64,000 nucleotides of DNA from assembly GCF_005502275.1 (NCBI RefSeq), contig NZ_SWLZ01000019.1, forward strand, positions 30,438 to 94,437. The letters are read 5' to 3'. Under the pieces are notes generated by a model. That model saw only the letters and a list, made by a program, of their open reading frames with translations, did no database searches and was not told where the DNA came from. Below, in pieces: positions 48,020-58,655 of the stretch. The position numbers and the translations under genes were made by a program. This DNA is from Robertmurraya siralis (GTDB lineage Bacteria; Bacillota; Bacilli; Bacillales; Cytobacillaceae). Each line of letters starts with the position of its first letter. The first letter of the stretch is position 1.

Positions 48020-48529
48020 TCATCTCTCGCCTCTCCGCCATTTTTCGAAAATTTCTGCCACTTCCTTCGTAAGCGGTATCTTGGAATTCGGGCCCTTTTC
48101 TTGGATTTTTTTAACTTTTTTTTCAATTTTTCGCTCAATCGATTCCATTTCAATCAAAAGTTCTCTTGCAGATTTACGTAGAGCACCTTGCCCAAAAATA
48201 GCCCATTGTTCCGTATAATCCGAAGTCGCTACGTGTATTTGCGTCTTGCGATTATTCAAAGAAATAGCTAACTTTTCAATCCTCTCATCTGCCGTCTCGT
48301 TAGTCCGTGTAAAAATCACATCCACTTTAAAATTGCGGTATTTTCTTTCTGTTCCTTTGACATACTGGGCATCAAATACAACAATTACTCGAAACCCAGA
48401 ATACGCTTGATATTCTGCCATTTTTTCGACTAAGCGATCGCGAGCTGCAGCCAAATCTTTATTTTTTAACTCTTTTAGTTCAGGCCAATCACCGATTATG
48501 TTATAGCCATCTACAATCAGGATGTCCAT
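48020..48529 (-). CDS. rae1: NYN-domain ribosome-associated endoribonuclease Rae1 (YacP)
   Basis: A 169-aa PIN-like nuclease. The acidic active site starts with MDILIVDGYNIIGDWP; VIVVFDAQ and VATSDYTEQ hold the other carboxylates. B. subtilis Rae1 cuts mRNA in the ribosomal A site. The ATG at 48529 matches the family; a GTG three codons upstream overlaps the rlmB stop and is the alternative. The ribosome binding site is weak (GGGTGA). Confidence 0.93.
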   Translation of the reverse strand: MDILIVDGYNIIGDWPELKELKNKDLAAARDRLVEKMAEYQAYSGFRVIVVFDAQYVKGTERKYRNFKVDVIFTRTNETADERIEKLAISLNNRKTQIHVATSDYTEQWAIFGQGALRKSARELLIEMESIERKIEKKVKKIQEKGPNSKIPLTKEVAEIFEKWRRGER

Positions 48530-48534
48530 GCTTT

Positions 48535-49275
48535 TCACCCAAGCGGGTAACGTTTTCGATATACTTCATACATAAGAAGCGCAGCCGCTACGGAAGCATT
48601 TAATGATGTTACCTTCCCTTTCATCGGCAAACGGATGAGAAAATCACATTTATCCCTAATTAAACGACCCATGCCTTTTCCTTCGCTTCCAATTACTAGA
48701 CCGAGCGGTAGCGTGCCGTCAAACTCGCGGAAATCCTCCTTACCCTTTGCATCCGTACCCGCAATCCAAACTCCGCGTTCTTTCAGTTCATCAATCGTTC
48801 TTGACATATTCGTCACTCTTACGACTGGAATATATTCAATCGCTCCAGTCGACGCCTTTGCTACCGTCGCCGTCAATCCAACTGCTCTTCTTTTTGGAAT
48901 GATAATGCCATGGGCGCCCACCGCATCGGCTGTTCTCATAATTGAACCTAAATTATGCGGATCTTCAATTTCATCAAGGAGGAGAAAGAATGGAGCTTCA
49001 CTCCTTTTCTCAGCACGGGAAAACAAATCATCCAGCTCCGCATACTGATAGGCAGCAACCTGAGCAATGACGCCTTGATGATTCCCTTCAACCAAGCCAT
49101 CAATTTTTTTCTTCGGTACAAACTGCACCATCACATTCCGTTCCTTAGCCAAGCCGATCACTTGTTGCATTTGCCCTTTTTGAGAACCCTCTGCAATCAA
49201 TACTTTATTCACATCCCGCTCCGATTTTAACGCCTCAATAACAGGGTTTTTTCCAATAATATAATCTTGACTCAC
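48535..49275 (-). CDS. rlmB: 23S rRNA 2'-O-methyltransferase of the SpoU family (RlmB-like)
   Basis: A 246-aa SPOUT enzyme. An N-terminal L30e-like domain (residues 1-75) binds RNA; the knotted SAM domain has DPHNLGSIMRTADAVGAHG, GLVIGSEGKGMGRL and PMKGKVTSLNASVAAALL. In the mrnC-rlmB-rae1 RNA-processing run. Confidence 0.95.
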   Translation of the reverse strand: MSQDYIIGKNPVIEALKSERDVNKVLIAEGSQKGQMQQVIGLAKERNVMVQFVPKKKIDGLVEGNHQGVIAQVAAYQYAELDDLFSRAEKRSEAPFFLLLDEIEDPHNLGSIMRTADAVGAHGIIIPKRRAVGLTATVAKASTGAIEYIPVVRVTNMSRTIDELKERGVWIAGTDAKGKEDFREFDGTLPLGLVIGSEGKGMGRLIRDKCDFLIRLPMKGKVTSLNASVAAALLMYEVYRKRYPLG

Positions 49276-49695
49276 CTAGGCTCCTCCTTTCTGGCCATCA
49301 ACAACGGCAAATGACTGCAGAACAACTTCATCTAACCGCTCTTCTTTTTTTAATAAATACAAGTAGCCGATCAACGCCTCAAAGGCAGTACCGTACCGAT
49401 ACGTTTGCACATCCGTATTTTTCGGCACGGTTCCTGACTTTGCATTTCTCCCTCTCATCACTACAGCAGTCTCTTCTTCCGTTAAAAGCTTTTGCTCAAG
49501 AAAATAGCGAATTATTTTTGCCTGCGCTTTTGCTGACACGTATTTTGTCGCCTCTTTATGAAGGTGATGCGGCTTAACCCGTCCATTTTGGATAAGATGT
49601 TCACGTACATAAACCTCAAATACAGCATCACCCATGTACGCTAATGCTAAACTATTTAATTGTTTCACTTCTAAGTTGCTTTCATATGGGAGCAT
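49276..49695 (-). CDS. mrnC: Mini-ribonuclease III
   Basis: A 139-aa RNase III catalytic domain without a double-stranded RNA-binding domain, which trims 23S rRNA precursors. [17 protein letters not shown] and [10 protein letters not shown] hold the catalytic acidic residues. It follows cysS by 3 nt and abuts rlmB. Confidence 0.95.
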   Translation of the reverse strand: MLPYESNLEVKQLNSLALAYMGDAVFEVYVREHLIQNGRVKPHHLHKEATKYVSAKAQAKIIRYFLEQKLLTEEETAVVMRGRNAKSGTVPKNTDVQTYRYGTAFEALIGYLYLLKKEERLDEVVLQSFAVVDGQKGGA

Positions 49696-49698
49696 CTG

Positions 49699-51096
49699 TT
49701 AGCCTCTTTTCCAACGAGTACCTTGTGGAGTATCTTCTAGAATAATTTTCATATCTTTAAGCTGATCGCGAATCTCATCTGCTAATTGAAAATCCCGATC
49801 CTTCCGAGCTTGAATCCGTTTCTCAATCAATGCTTCAATTTCTTCGTCCAACAGGACATCATCTTCAAGCTTTAGCCCTAATACGTCGAACAACTCTTTA
49901 AATTCATTCATAAGAGCAGCGATTACTTCAGCAGACGTATTCTTTTCCATAAGGTATAAATTTGCCAGCTTAGCTAATTCAAACAAAACAGAAATGGCAT
50001 TTGCCGTGTTAAAATCATCATCCATCGCCCCAATAAATTGGGAGTGCAATTCTTGTATTTGCTTAAGCCAACTTTGATTTTGATCCGTTAATTCAGCACT
50101 CACCGCTTGGCGATGCTTCAAATTCTGATAAGATGTTTTAATTCGCTCTAACGCTGACTCAGTATTAACGAGCAGTTCCTCTGAATAATTGATCGGATTC
50201 CGATAATGAACAGAAAGCATAAAGAAGCGCAGAACCTGCGGGTCATGTCTCTTAATAATGTCATGAACAAGGACAAAATTCCCTAATGATTTAGACATCT
50301 TTTCATTATCAATATTAATATAGCCATTATGCATCCAGTATCGGGCAAATGCTTTTTCTGTTAGCGCCTCAGATTGCGCTATTTCATTTTCATGGTGCGG
50401 AAAAGCCAAGTCCTGTCCCCCAGCATGAATATCAATGGTATCTCCTAAATATTTTCTTGCCATTGCCGAGCATTCAATATGCCATCCAGGTCTTCCTTTT
50501 CCCCAAGGACTTTCCCAAGAAATTTCCCCCGGCTTCGCTGCTTTCCAAAGAACAAAGTCAAGCGCATCTTGCTTTTTTTCTCCAACCGCTATACGCGCAC
50601 CCACTCGAAGCTCATCAATTGATTGGTGGGAAAGCTTCCCATATTCCTTGAACTTTCGTGTATGATAATAAACATCTCCATCTGATTCATAAGCATAACC
50701 TTTTGCCATTAACATGCTTATAAAATCAATAATGATATCCATATTTTCTGTCACACGTGGATGAACATCTGCCTCTTTGCATCCTAAAGCATGGACATCT
50801 TCATGGTAAGCCGCAATAAAGCGATTAGCGATATCAGGAACCTCTTCTCCTAATTCATTAGCTACTCGAATGAGCTTATCATCAACATCTGTAAAATTGG
50901 AAATGAATTTCACGTCAAAACCGCGAAATTGAAAATACCTTCTAACAGTATCGAATACGATTGCCGGACGCGCATTTCCAATATGAATATAATTGTATAC
51001 AGTCGGTCCGCACACATACATTTTCACCTTTCCCTCTTCTAAAGGAATAAAATCTTCTTTTTTCCTTGTGAGGGTATTATAAACTTTAATTGTCAT
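49699..51096 (-). CDS. cysS: Cysteinyl-tRNA synthetase
   Basis: A 465-aa class I synthetase. [16 protein letters not shown] holds the zinc Cys and [13 protein letters not shown] is KMSKS, and the zinc site continues in WHIECSAMA and PHHENEIAQ. The start at 51096 ([13 protein letters not shown]) is taken over an in-frame start ten codons earlier because that lies within cysE. The two genes follow a shared T-box. Confidence 0.97.
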   Translation of the reverse strand: MTIKVYNTLTRKKEDFIPLEEGKVKMYVCGPTVYNYIHIGNARPAIVFDTVRRYFQFRGFDVKFISNFTDVDDKLIRVANELGEEVPDIANRFIAAYHEDVHALGCKEADVHPRVTENMDIIIDFISMLMAKGYAYESDGDVYYHTRKFKEYGKLSHQSIDELRVGARIAVGEKKQDALDFVLWKAAKPGEISWESPWGKGRPGWHIECSAMARKYLGDTIDIHAGGQDLAFPHHENEIAQSEALTEKAFARYWMHNGYINIDNEKMSKSLGNFVLVHDIIKRHDPQVLRFFMLSVHYRNPINYSEELLVNTESALERIKTSYQNLKHRQAVSAELTDQNQSWLKQIQELHSQFIGAMDDDFNTANAISVLFELAKLANLYLMEKNTSAEVIAALMNEFKELFDVLGLKLEDDVLLDEEIEALIEKRIQARKDRDFQLADEIRDQLKDMKIILEDTPQGTRWKRG

Positions 51097-51097
51097 T

Positions 51098-51745
51098 CTA
51101 CATGCTCCTTTCTCGCTGTAACTCATCTATTTCCTTCTGCAATTGCTTCATTTTTTCTTCTAACATTTTAAATCGATCTGCAACAGGGTCGGGAAGATCC
51201 GAATGATTTAAATCTTTGTTGAGCTTTACCCCATCTTGGATCACGACTTTACCCGGAATCCCCACTACCGTAGAATTCGGGGGAACCTCCTTCAACACGA
51301 CAGAGCCAGCACCTATTTTAGAATTTTCCCCCACTGTAATCGAACCTAGTACTTTAGCTCCTGTGGCGATTAAAGCATTATCTTTAATAGTAGGGTGACG
51401 CTTTCCCTTTTCCTTCCCTGTACCGCCTAGCGTGACACCTTGAAACACGGTAACGTTGTCGCCAATCTCACATGTCTCTCCTATAACGACCCCCATGCCG
51501 TGATCAATGAAAAAGCGGCGGCCTATTTTTGCACCAGGGTGAATTTCAATTCCCGTAAAAAAACGGCTAATTTGCGAAATGACGCGTGCAATAAAATAAA
51601 GTTTTCTTTTATAAAAGGCGTGCGCTATGCGATGACTCCAAATCGCATGCAACCCGGAGTAAGTTAAAATAACTTCAAGATAAGTCCTTGCAGCTGGATC
51701 TTGATCAAAGACAACCTCAATATCCTCCTTCAACATCTTAAACAT
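51098..51745 (-). CDS. cysE: Serine O-acetyltransferase
   Basis: A 215-aa hexapeptide-repeat enzyme that makes O-acetylserine for cysteine synthesis. An N-terminal helical domain is followed by the left-handed beta helix with [20 protein letters not shown] and [16 protein letters not shown]. It ends 1 nt before cysS, so synthesis and charging of cysteine are expressed together behind a T-box. Confidence 0.97.
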   Translation of the reverse strand: MFKMLKEDIEVVFDQDPAARTYLEVILTYSGLHAIWSHRIAHAFYKRKLYFIARVISQISRFFTGIEIHPGAKIGRRFFIDHGMGVVIGETCEIGDNVTVFQGVTLGGTGKEKGKRHPTIKDNALIATGAKVLGSITVGENSKIGAGSVVLKEVPPNSTVVGIPGKVVIQDGVKLNKDLNHSDLPDPVADRFKMLEEKMKQLQKEIDELQRERSM

Positions 51746-51860
51746 TCTCTCTTCCCCCTTTCAAGTCTAACAGCATTTAGATTAACGCGATATTAAACCA
51801 TATTGTGCATAAACCAAAAATTTGTTTTGTGCGCTTTTCATCGTCAAAAAAATCGCAGAC

Positions 51861-52165
51861 AATAAAAAATGCGCCCCTGTCTATAAGACAGAGACGCATT
51901 TTCGCGCGGTTCCACTCTGTTTAGGCCGAAAGCTCAACCTCAACTTTTAAGCATTTAACGGTCGCAACCCGCTCAAAGTCTACTAAGGACAAACCCTTTC
52001 GAAATGAGACTCAGAGGCGCATTTCAGAAAAAGAGGGGCTTTAAACCAATCTCAGCTGAAAAAATCATTACACCGATTTTTCCTTGGTTCTCTCTTGAAA
52101 GCTTCAATTTCCTACTTTTCCTCATCTACATTTTCCCTGTATTTAAACATTGATTCTGTAATTTT
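51861..52165 (-). ncRNA. T-box leader of cysE-cysS
   Basis: The minus strand holds the T-box sequence AGAGTGGAACCGCGCG (51903-51918), followed by an intrinsic terminator hairpin with arms near 51868-51880 and 51887-51902 and a T-run. T-box RNAs bind uncharged tRNA at a specifier codon and antiterminate. A TGC (Cys) occurs in the stem I region (minus strand, near 52020), fitting the genes served. Exact specifier pairing is inferred. Confidence 0.85.
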
Positions 52166-52171
52166 ACTTAT

Positions 52172-52200
52172 ACTATATTACATTTTCCCAAAACTGTTAA
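52172..52200 (-). promoter_or_regulatory. Promoter of the T-box-cysES unit
   Basis: On the minus strand TTAACA (52195-52200), 17-bp spacer, TATAGT (52172-52177), between gltX and the T-box. Confidence 0.58.
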
Positions 52201-52243
52201 CTAGTAGATTCCCACTAGCGAAAGAAATTAATCAATTATCGAA

Positions 52244-53701
52244 TTATAAAAGCTGCTTTAATCGACTTATAACTTTCTTTTGTCCTATTAAAGCTATCGC
52301 TTTTGGTAAGTCCGGTCCATGAGTTTGCCCTGTTGTAGCAACACGGATAGGCATAAATAATTTCTTTCCTTTTTGACCTGTGCTTTTCTGAACGGCTTTA
52401 ATAGAAGCTTTAATCCCCTCTGCAGTCAATTCATCTGCCTGCTCGATTTCTTGTAAAAAGGCAGCCAATACAGCCGGAACATCTTCATCAGCCAATACAG
52501 CTTCGGCTTCATCGTCTCTAATTACTTCATCCTTAAAGAATAACTCAGAGAGCTCGACAATCTCTGCACCATAGCTCATTTGTTCCTGATAAAGAGCAAT
52601 TAAATCATAAGCCCATTGCCTGTCTGCTTCGGTCATATTTTCACTCACTCGACCCGCTTTAATCAGATGAGGCAATGAAATCTCTACGAGCTTATCAATT
52701 TCTAGCTTTTTCATATATTGATTATTCATCCAAGCCAACTTTTGCTTATCAAACAATGCCGGTGATTTAGACAATCTTTCAGCATCAAAAATTTTAATTA
52801 ATTCATCCTTGGAGTAGACTTCCTCTTCACCAGCCGGAGACCAACCAAGCAATGCAATAAAGTTGAATAACGCTTCCGGAAGATATCCCAGCTCCTCGTA
52901 TTGCTCAATAAATTGAATGATCGACTCATCGCGTTTGCTTAGCTTTTTGCGATTTTCATTAACGATGAGCGTCATATGTCCAAAAACAGGAGCTTGCCAA
53001 TTTAAAGCTTCATAAATCATCAATTGTTTAGGTGTATTGGAAATATGATCATCCCCACGTAAAACATGGGTGATGTTCATTAAATAATCATCGACCGCAA
53101 CAGCAAAGTTATAAGTTGGCGTGCCATCCTTTTTGACGATAACAAAATCTCCTCCAACCCCATCGGAGTCAAAAGATACATTCCCTTTCACCATATCATC
53201 AAAAGCATATACTCGTCCTTCTGGTACACGGAAACGAATGCTCGGTTGTCTACCTTCTTTTTCAAATTGATCTTTTTGTTCTTCTGTTAAATGACGGCAC
53301 CGACCAGAATAACCAGCAATTTGCTTAGAATCGCTTTGCGCTTCTCTTTCCGCTTCTAATTCCTCTTCCGTACAATAGCATTTATAAGCTAGACCGTTAT
53401 CAAGAAGCTCCTGGTAGTATTTGGCATATATTTCATTTCTTTCAGACTGACGATAAGGACCATAGCCACCATCTATATCTATGCTCTCATCCCATTCAAT
53501 GCCAAGCCACTTTAAGTACTTTAGCTGACTTTCTTCTCCTCCAGCTATATTGCGCTTTTTATCCGTATCTTCTATACGAATAATAAACTTTCCGCCTTGA
53601 TTGCGGGCAAATAAATAGTTAAATAAAGCAGTCCGTGCATTTCCAATATGCAAATGTCCCGTTGGACTTGGTGCATAACGAACTCGAATATCGTTTGACA
53701 T
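52244..53701 (-). CDS. gltX: Glutamyl-tRNA synthetase
   Basis: A 485-aa class I synthetase. HIGH-type motif GHLHIGNAR and KMSKS-type KKLSKRDES are seen. In Bacillus the enzyme also charges tRNA-Gln, later amidated. The start at 53701 ([15 protein letters not shown]) follows AGGAGG; an in-frame start eight codons upstream has no such site. Confidence 0.97.
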   Translation of the reverse strand: MSNDIRVRYAPSPTGHLHIGNARTALFNYLFARNQGGKFIIRIEDTDKKRNIAGGEESQLKYLKWLGIEWDESIDIDGGYGPYRQSERNEIYAKYYQELLDNGLAYKCYCTEEELEAEREAQSDSKQIAGYSGRCRHLTEEQKDQFEKEGRQPSIRFRVPEGRVYAFDDMVKGNVSFDSDGVGGDFVIVKKDGTPTYNFAVAVDDYLMNITHVLRGDDHISNTPKQLMIYEALNWQAPVFGHMTLIVNENRKKLSKRDESIIQFIEQYEELGYLPEALFNFIALLGWSPAGEEEVYSKDELIKIFDAERLSKSPALFDKQKLAWMNNQYMKKLEIDKLVEISLPHLIKAGRVSENMTEADRQWAYDLIALYQEQMSYGAEIVELSELFFKDEVIRDDEAEAVLADEDVPAVLAAFLQEIEQADELTAEGIKASIKAVQKSTGQKGKKLFMPIRVATTGQTHGPDLPKAIALIGQKKVISRLKQLL

Positions 53702-53748
53702 AATGTTCCTCCTATATGAATTCATGTCTCCTCATTGTAACACGAAAA

Positions 53749-54228
53749 TCATTTCACTTTCTGCAATAATACAACAGCTTGTGCAGCAATTCCTTCCCCC
53801 CTGCCAGTAAAGCCAAGCTTTTCTGTCGTTGTGGCCTTCACATTAATTTGCCCAGGGTCACACTCTAACAACTCTGCGATTCTTACTTTCATTTGTTCTA
53901 TGTAAGGGGCCATTTTTGGTTTTTGGGCAATAATCGTACAATCTGCATTCACCAACGAATACCCCTTTTCCTTAATCATTTGCCAAATATGCACGAGAAG
54001 CTTTGCCGAATCAGCGTCCTTAAATGCTGGATCAGTATCCGGAAAATGCCTTCCGATATCCCCTTCTCCAACTGCTCCTAAGCATGCGTCTGTTATCGTA
54101 TGTAAAAGCACATCTGCATCCGAGTGTCCAAGCAGCCCTTTTTCATGAGGAATTTCAATTCCTCCAATAATTAACGGCCTTCCCTCTGTTAATTGATGTA
54201 CATCAAAGCCTTGCCCTATTCGAAACAT
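53749..54228 (-). CDS. ispF: 2-C-methyl-D-erythritol 2,4-cyclodiphosphate synthase
   Basis: A 159-aa trimeric enzyme of the MEP isoprenoid pathway. Zinc ligands in GFDVHQL (Asp, His) and later His in [13 protein letters not shown]; the C-terminal [19 protein letters not shown] is typical. It follows ispD by 51 nt. Confidence 0.97.
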   Translation of the reverse strand: MFRIGQGFDVHQLTEGRPLIIGGIEIPHEKGLLGHSDADVLLHTITDACLGAVGEGDIGRHFPDTDPAFKDADSAKLLVHIWQMIKEKGYSLVNADCTIIAQKPKMAPYIEQMKVRIAELLECDPGQINVKATTTEKLGFTGRGEGIAAQAVVLLQKVK

Positions 54229-54279
54229 CCTTTATCACCTTTCATTCATAGCCATCACCTCAATAGGCTCAAGCCTTCA

Positions 54280-54963
54280 TCAACGCCCAGTCTTTTTCAT
54301 AATTGCCTCTGCAAAATAGAGATCTTCTTTCGTAGTCAGCTTAATATTATCATAACTTCCTTCAACAATCTTTACTGGATAATGCAATTTCTCCACTAGA
54401 CTTGCTTCATCTGTTCCAAGAAAATTTATTTCAAGAGCATGCTCATGCGCCCTTTTAAGAATAGACATACGAAAAGCTTGTGGGGTTTGAATTGCCCACA
54501 AGCTTGATCGATCCACAGTCTCAACCACTTCGTTCTGTTGAACTCTCTTGATTGTATCCTTTACAGGAACCGCTGCTACCGCTGAGCCATGCTCATCTGC
54601 TGCTACTACCAACTGATGAATAAGATGAACGTCAATGAAAGGTCTAGCACCATCATGGACCAAGACAACCCCTTTGGTAGTTGCTGCTTGCAGCCCATTA
54701 TAAACGCTATATTGCCGTTCCTCTCCACCGTAAACCATTGCCGCAACTTTGTGGATACCATACTCTTTCATTAATTTTCTAAACGAGCTTTCGTCCTGCG
54801 GAGCTATCGCCAATATAATACCAGCGCATTGTTTATCTTCCTCAAAAACCCTTAAAGTATGAATAAGGACAGGAATATCATTTAGTTCCAAAAGAAGCTT
54901 GTTTTTCCCTGCTCCCATTCTTTTTCCTTGTCCGGCAGCAGGAATGATGACTTCATAAGCCAT
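54280..54963 (-). CDS. ispD: 2-C-methyl-D-erythritol 4-phosphate cytidylyltransferase
   Basis: A 227-aa nucleotidyltransferase that forms CDP-methylerythritol. IPAAGQGKRMGAGKNK binds CTP; VLVHDGARPFID and TPQAFR are typical. The start at 54963 (MAYEVIIPAA) has GGAG upstream. It works just before ispF's step, two steps apart in the same pathway. Confidence 0.97.
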   Translation of the reverse strand: MAYEVIIPAAGQGKRMGAGKNKLLLELNDIPVLIHTLRVFEEDKQCAGIILAIAPQDESSFRKLMKEYGIHKVAAMVYGGEERQYSVYNGLQAATTKGVVLVHDGARPFIDVHLIHQLVVAADEHGSAVAAVPVKDTIKRVQQNEVVETVDRSSLWAIQTPQAFRMSILKRAHEHALEINFLGTDEASLVEKLHYPVKIVEGSYDNIKLTTKEDLYFAEAIMKKTGR

Positions 54964-55029
54964 AATAAACTCCAATCCAGCTCCAATGAGCCTTACTAAT
55001 AACTAAATTATTTATCTAGCTAAGCTCTA

Positions 55030-56112
55030 TTATAGAGCTTTTTCTAATAATTTGGGCTTGGCAAAAATCATTCGTCCAGCAGATGTCTGAAGAACACTTG
55101 TTACCAACACCTCAATATGCTTGCCAATATAATCGCGACCACCTTCTACCACGATCATTGTTCCATCGTCCAAATAGGCAATTCCTTGATTTTGCTCTTT
55201 TCCATCTTTAATGACTTGAACGTTCATTTCTTCACCAGGCAGCACTACTGGTTTAACCGCATTGGCAAGATCGTTAATATTTAAAACCGATACCTTTTGC
55301 AATTCACACACTTTATTTAAGTTGAAATCATTTGTAACAACGACGCCATTTGTTAATTTTGCCAATTTTACAAGCTTACTATCGACCTCTTGAACATCCT
55401 CAAAATCACCTTCATAAATCTCCACATTCATCGAGAGCTCTTTTTGAATGCGATTCAGAATATCAAGCCCTCTACGTCCGCGGTTTCTTTTCAAAACATC
55501 AGACGAATCGGCAATATGCTGTAATTCACCTAACACAAATTGCGGGATGACAATCGTACCTTCAAGAAACCCTGTTTGACAAATGTCAGCAATTCTACCG
55601 TCAATAATAACGCTCGTATCTAAAATCTTCAGGACATTCCGATCCCCTGCTTCTACATCCTCTTCAACAGGCTTCTTTTTATTTCGAGCTAACAACGCCA
55701 TTAACTCATCTCGTTTTTTGTAGCCCACCTGGAAACCTAAATAACCGAATAATAACGTAATTAAAATAGGAGCCACAGTATTTACGATCGGAACCTCTAT
55801 CATATTTAGTGCGAATCCTACTAAAAATGCAATAACAAGTCCAAAACCTAAACCAATACTAACCGCTAAAATATCTGTGATCGGGGCCTTAACTAAGGAT
55901 TCTTCAACCCACTTCACAAAATTAACAATATAATCAACTGCCCAAAAAGTAATAAGATAAAATATAATAGCACCAACTACCGCAGTTACGTAAGGATTGT
56001 TAATGACCAGAATATCACCAAAACTGAGTAGATTTAATAAATCACCAATAAAAAAAATCCCAAGCGTTCCACCTGTAATAAGGAAGCAAGCTTGAATTAT
56101 TCGCTTTAACAT
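55030..56112 (-). CDS. Membrane-anchored PIN/TRAM-domain protein YacL
   Basis: A 360-aa protein. Four hydrophobic helices fill residues 1-125. A PIN nuclease-like domain follows ([16 protein letters not shown], with Asp later in VTNDFNLN), and a TRAM RNA-binding domain ends the protein. The start at 56112 ([10 protein letters not shown]) follows AAGGAGGTG. Family members are conserved in Bacilli near disA; function is not established. Here it stands alone, with a possible promoter at 56163-56190. Confidence 0.92.
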   Translation of the reverse strand: MLKRIIQACFLITGGTLGIFFIGDLLNLLSFGDILVINNPYVTAVVGAIIFYLITFWAVDYIVNFVKWVEESLVKAPITDILAVSIGLGFGLVIAFLVGFALNMIEVPIVNTVAPILITLLFGYLGFQVGYKKRDELMALLARNKKKPVEEDVEAGDRNVLKILDTSVIIDGRIADICQTGFLEGTIVIPQFVLGELQHIADSSDVLKRNRGRRGLDILNRIQKELSMNVEIYEGDFEDVQEVDSKLVKLAKLTNGVVVTNDFNLNKVCELQKVSVLNINDLANAVKPVVLPGEEMNVQVIKDGKEQNQGIAYLDDGTMIVVEGGRDYIGKHIEVLVTSVLQTSAGRMIFAKPKLLEKAL

Positions 56113-57024
56113 TCCTTCACCTCCTTTATACATTATAAACAAATTCTATAAATTGAAACCTAATATTACAGAGTTTTTTAACTTTGTTAAGAGAGTGCAA
56201 CGCATTTGTTATATTAGAAAAATGCAAACTCATTTTTCTTTCGCTCCACTCTTTTTCGTTCATTTAATACAATATAAGCGTAGCACCCTAAAAAAAAAGT
56301 GTCAAATGAGATGATTCGTTAATTTTGGGTAAAAAAGACAAAAGACGAACAATTTGTATAAAAAAAGAAATAACATTCGTTTTTAACTGAGAAATTAGGT
56401 ATATATTACCTGATTTTATTCGTTTCATAGCATTAAACAGCCATTTAGACCTAATTAAGACAAACTGTTAATTCTAGCATATGAACAATTCGAATTCAAT
56501 GGATTTTTTAAAATCAGCCATTCTGCAACAACTCCAACCTGGCTTTAATCGTTCCTTAGTTATCCATTAGCTCTTCTGTAGAAACAGGAACAATTTGAGA
56601 ACTCTCACTTGTCGTGTAATTTGGTTCTATTCGCCATCGACGCGGACTATATAAATATTTATTTATCAACAAACCAAAGCTTAAAAATCTTCAACATGAC
56701 ATGTATACATTCATTTCTGAACAGGTGACTGACTGAATAAAAACATTATACGTGCACTGTCAATAATGATAAAAAACAATTTATACCTACCGATTAAACG
56801 AAATTCTATCTAGCATAATACCTGCAACAACCTCGAACTATGTATTTATTCTATATTGCTTTCCACTTCCTTTACTAAGTATCCGTTTTCTGTTTTGTTG
56901 AACTAAGATTTTGATACATGATTGCTTCAGCCTTTCCCGTTTCTCTGCCGGTTGAGGCAACGCCAAGGTCGATTTGCACCATCTAGATGGTTGCCGTGTC
57001 TTGAGCCATATAAAAACGCCATTA
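56113..57024. other. Spacer where disA would be expected
   Basis: About 910 bp of AT-rich sequence between radA and yacL with no gene over 36 codons that I can support. On the minus strand it contains a possible promoter for yacL (TTAACA at 56185-56190, 16 bp, TAATAT at 56163-56168), and a short frame at 56875-56982. The span is shorter than a disA gene (about 1.08 kb), and no DisA-like stretch was recognised. Confidence 0.65.
56163..56190 (-). promoter_or_regulatory. Possible promoter of the PIN/TRAM gene
   Basis: On the minus strand TTAACA (56185-56190), 16-bp spacer, TAATAT (56163-56168). A TATAAT close to the start codon is too near the ribosome binding site to be a better choice. Confidence 0.4.
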
Positions 57025-58413
57025 TTAAAATGGCGTTGAGTTAAATACTATATCAATTACTTCGGCTAATGTGTTACACGGGATCACTTCGATGTTTTTA
57101 AAAGCACTTTGGTTTCGTAAGGCATTTCTGGCAATATACGCTTTTTTATAGCCCATTCGCTCAATTTCACGAATGCGCGCTTCTAAAGTAGGGACCTTCT
57201 TTAATTCCCCTGTTAATCCTATATCAGCAATAAAAACAACATCGTTTGGAATTCCTTTTCCTTTATAAGAAGAGACGATACTCATGAGAACAGCTAGGTT
57301 GCTAGACGTTTCCTTTAACCGTATGCCTCCAGTTGTTTTAATGACGACATTTTGCGTCAGCATCTGTAAACCCGCGCGTTGCTCCAATATCGCAGTGAGC
57401 GTATTGATTTGATCCTTACGCATACACTCACCAATCCGAGATGGGTACGGAGTAAAGGTCGGAGATACTAAACTCTCCACCTCAACAATAATTGGCCTTG
57501 TCCCTTCCTTTATCACCGTAAGCGCACTTCCGCTTACGATTTCATTTCGTTGCGTAATGAAAAATTCAGAAGGATTATCAATTGCTCTTAGACCATCCTC
57601 TTCCATCGAGAAAAAGCCCATTTCCCCCGTGCTTCCATAACGGTTTTTGCTGGCGGAAAGCTGCTTTAGTTCTTCCCCATCTTCACCATCTAAAACAAGC
57701 ACTGTATCAACTAAATGCTCCAAAGCCCGTAATCCGGCTAACTCATTATCCTTTGTCATCTGTCCGACCATCATCACCGCTCTTGGCCGCTCTGCACTTT
57801 TTGCCACCTTCAGCATCGCATTGGCACATTCCATCGTTTGCGTCGGACTTCCAGGCCTTGAAGGGTATTCTTCTAATACGAAGGTTTGAATACTGTCAAT
57901 AATGACGACGTCTGCATCTACCGCTTCAATGATCCCTAACACATTGTTCATGCTCGTGTCAGAATGAATCCAAATATTCTCATGAATACTTGGTAAAATC
58001 CGCTCTGCCCGGTTTTTGATTTGACTCTCACTCTCCTCACCTGATGCGTAGAGAATTTTATAGCCCTTTGAAGCCAAATCCTGACTTACCTGCAGTAGCA
58101 GAGTGGACTTCCCAGCCCCAGGCACCGCTGTAATGATCGATAGGGAGTCCTTAACGATACCACCACCCATTACCCGGTTAAATTCAGAGATTGATGTTAC
58201 GAGTCGGTCGCTTTTTGAAGAATTTGTCTCTAATAATCTTTTAACGGCCACATTGGTTCTCGCCACTCTTGGCTTTGTTTGCTTTGATTCACTACCGCCA
58301 CTTGTTTGTTCCTTAAGGGTTCCCCGTTCTCCACAGCCATTGCAAAACCCTTGCCATTTAGGGTGCTGGGTTTCACAGCTTGTACAAATATAAACTGTTT
58401 TTACTTTTTTCAA
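57025..58413 (-). CDS. Divergent RadA-family (Sms) recombination ATPase
   Basis: A 462-aa protein with the RadA layout: zinc finger CTSC...CNGC (Cys10, 13, 24, 27), RecA-like ATPase with Walker A AVPGAGKST (96-104), KNRYGST (256-262), and a Lon-like C-terminal domain (about 290-450). Classical RadA helps branch migration in recombination and carries GGDPGIGKST, GHVTKEG, IAGP and KNRFGST. Here they read AVPGAGKST, GQMTKDN, LAGL and KNRYGST. So it is either a radA paralogue or a fast-evolving orthologue; I give no symbol for that reason. The TTG at 58413 puts the zinc finger at the usual distance from the N-terminus; an ATG 13 codons upstream is the alternative. It is set apart from clpC by a terminator and from yacL by a long spacer. 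Confidence 0.82.
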   Translation of the reverse strand: MKKVKTVYICTSCETQHPKWQGFCNGCGERGTLKEQTSGGSESKQTKPRVARTNVAVKRLLETNSSKSDRLVTSISEFNRVMGGGIVKDSLSIITAVPGAGKSTLLLQVSQDLASKGYKILYASGEESESQIKNRAERILPSIHENIWIHSDTSMNNVLGIIEAVDADVVIIDSIQTFVLEEYPSRPGSPTQTMECANAMLKVAKSAERPRAVMMVGQMTKDNELAGLRALEHLVDTVLVLDGEDGEELKQLSASKNRYGSTGEMGFFSMEEDGLRAIDNPSEFFITQRNEIVSGSALTVIKEGTRPIIVEVESLVSPTFTPYPSRIGECMRKDQINTLTAILEQRAGLQMLTQNVVIKTTGGIRLKETSSNLAVLMSIVSSYKGKGIPNDVVFIADIGLTGELKKVPTLEARIREIERMGYKKAYIARNALRNQSAFKNIEVIPCNTLAEVIDIVFNSTPF

Positions 58414-58600
58414 CCTGATCATCCTCATCCGTGAATCTACTTCTACCATCATACAAAATGGTACAAAAAGAAGGCTCTTTTTACAAAAATGATTGCTTCC
58501 CTCATTATCGTCACAATCTTACATACTTATTTTACCTCTAAAATTCCAATAGAGGGGCAAGGAAAATGATACATACTAAAAAATTTTAGGAAAGCTGTGC

Positions 58601-58641
58601 AAAAGAAATGAGGTATCCGCACCGTAAAATGCGAATACCTC
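58601..58641 (-). terminator. Terminator of the ctsR-mcsA-mcsB-clpC operon
   Basis: GAGGTATCCGCA (58610-58621) and TGCGAATACCTC (58630-58641) form a 12-bp stem with one G-U pair; on the minus strand ATTTCTTTT follows. It cuts radA off from the clpC operon. Confidence 0.72.
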
Positions 58642-58655
58642 TGATCCCATTTCCT

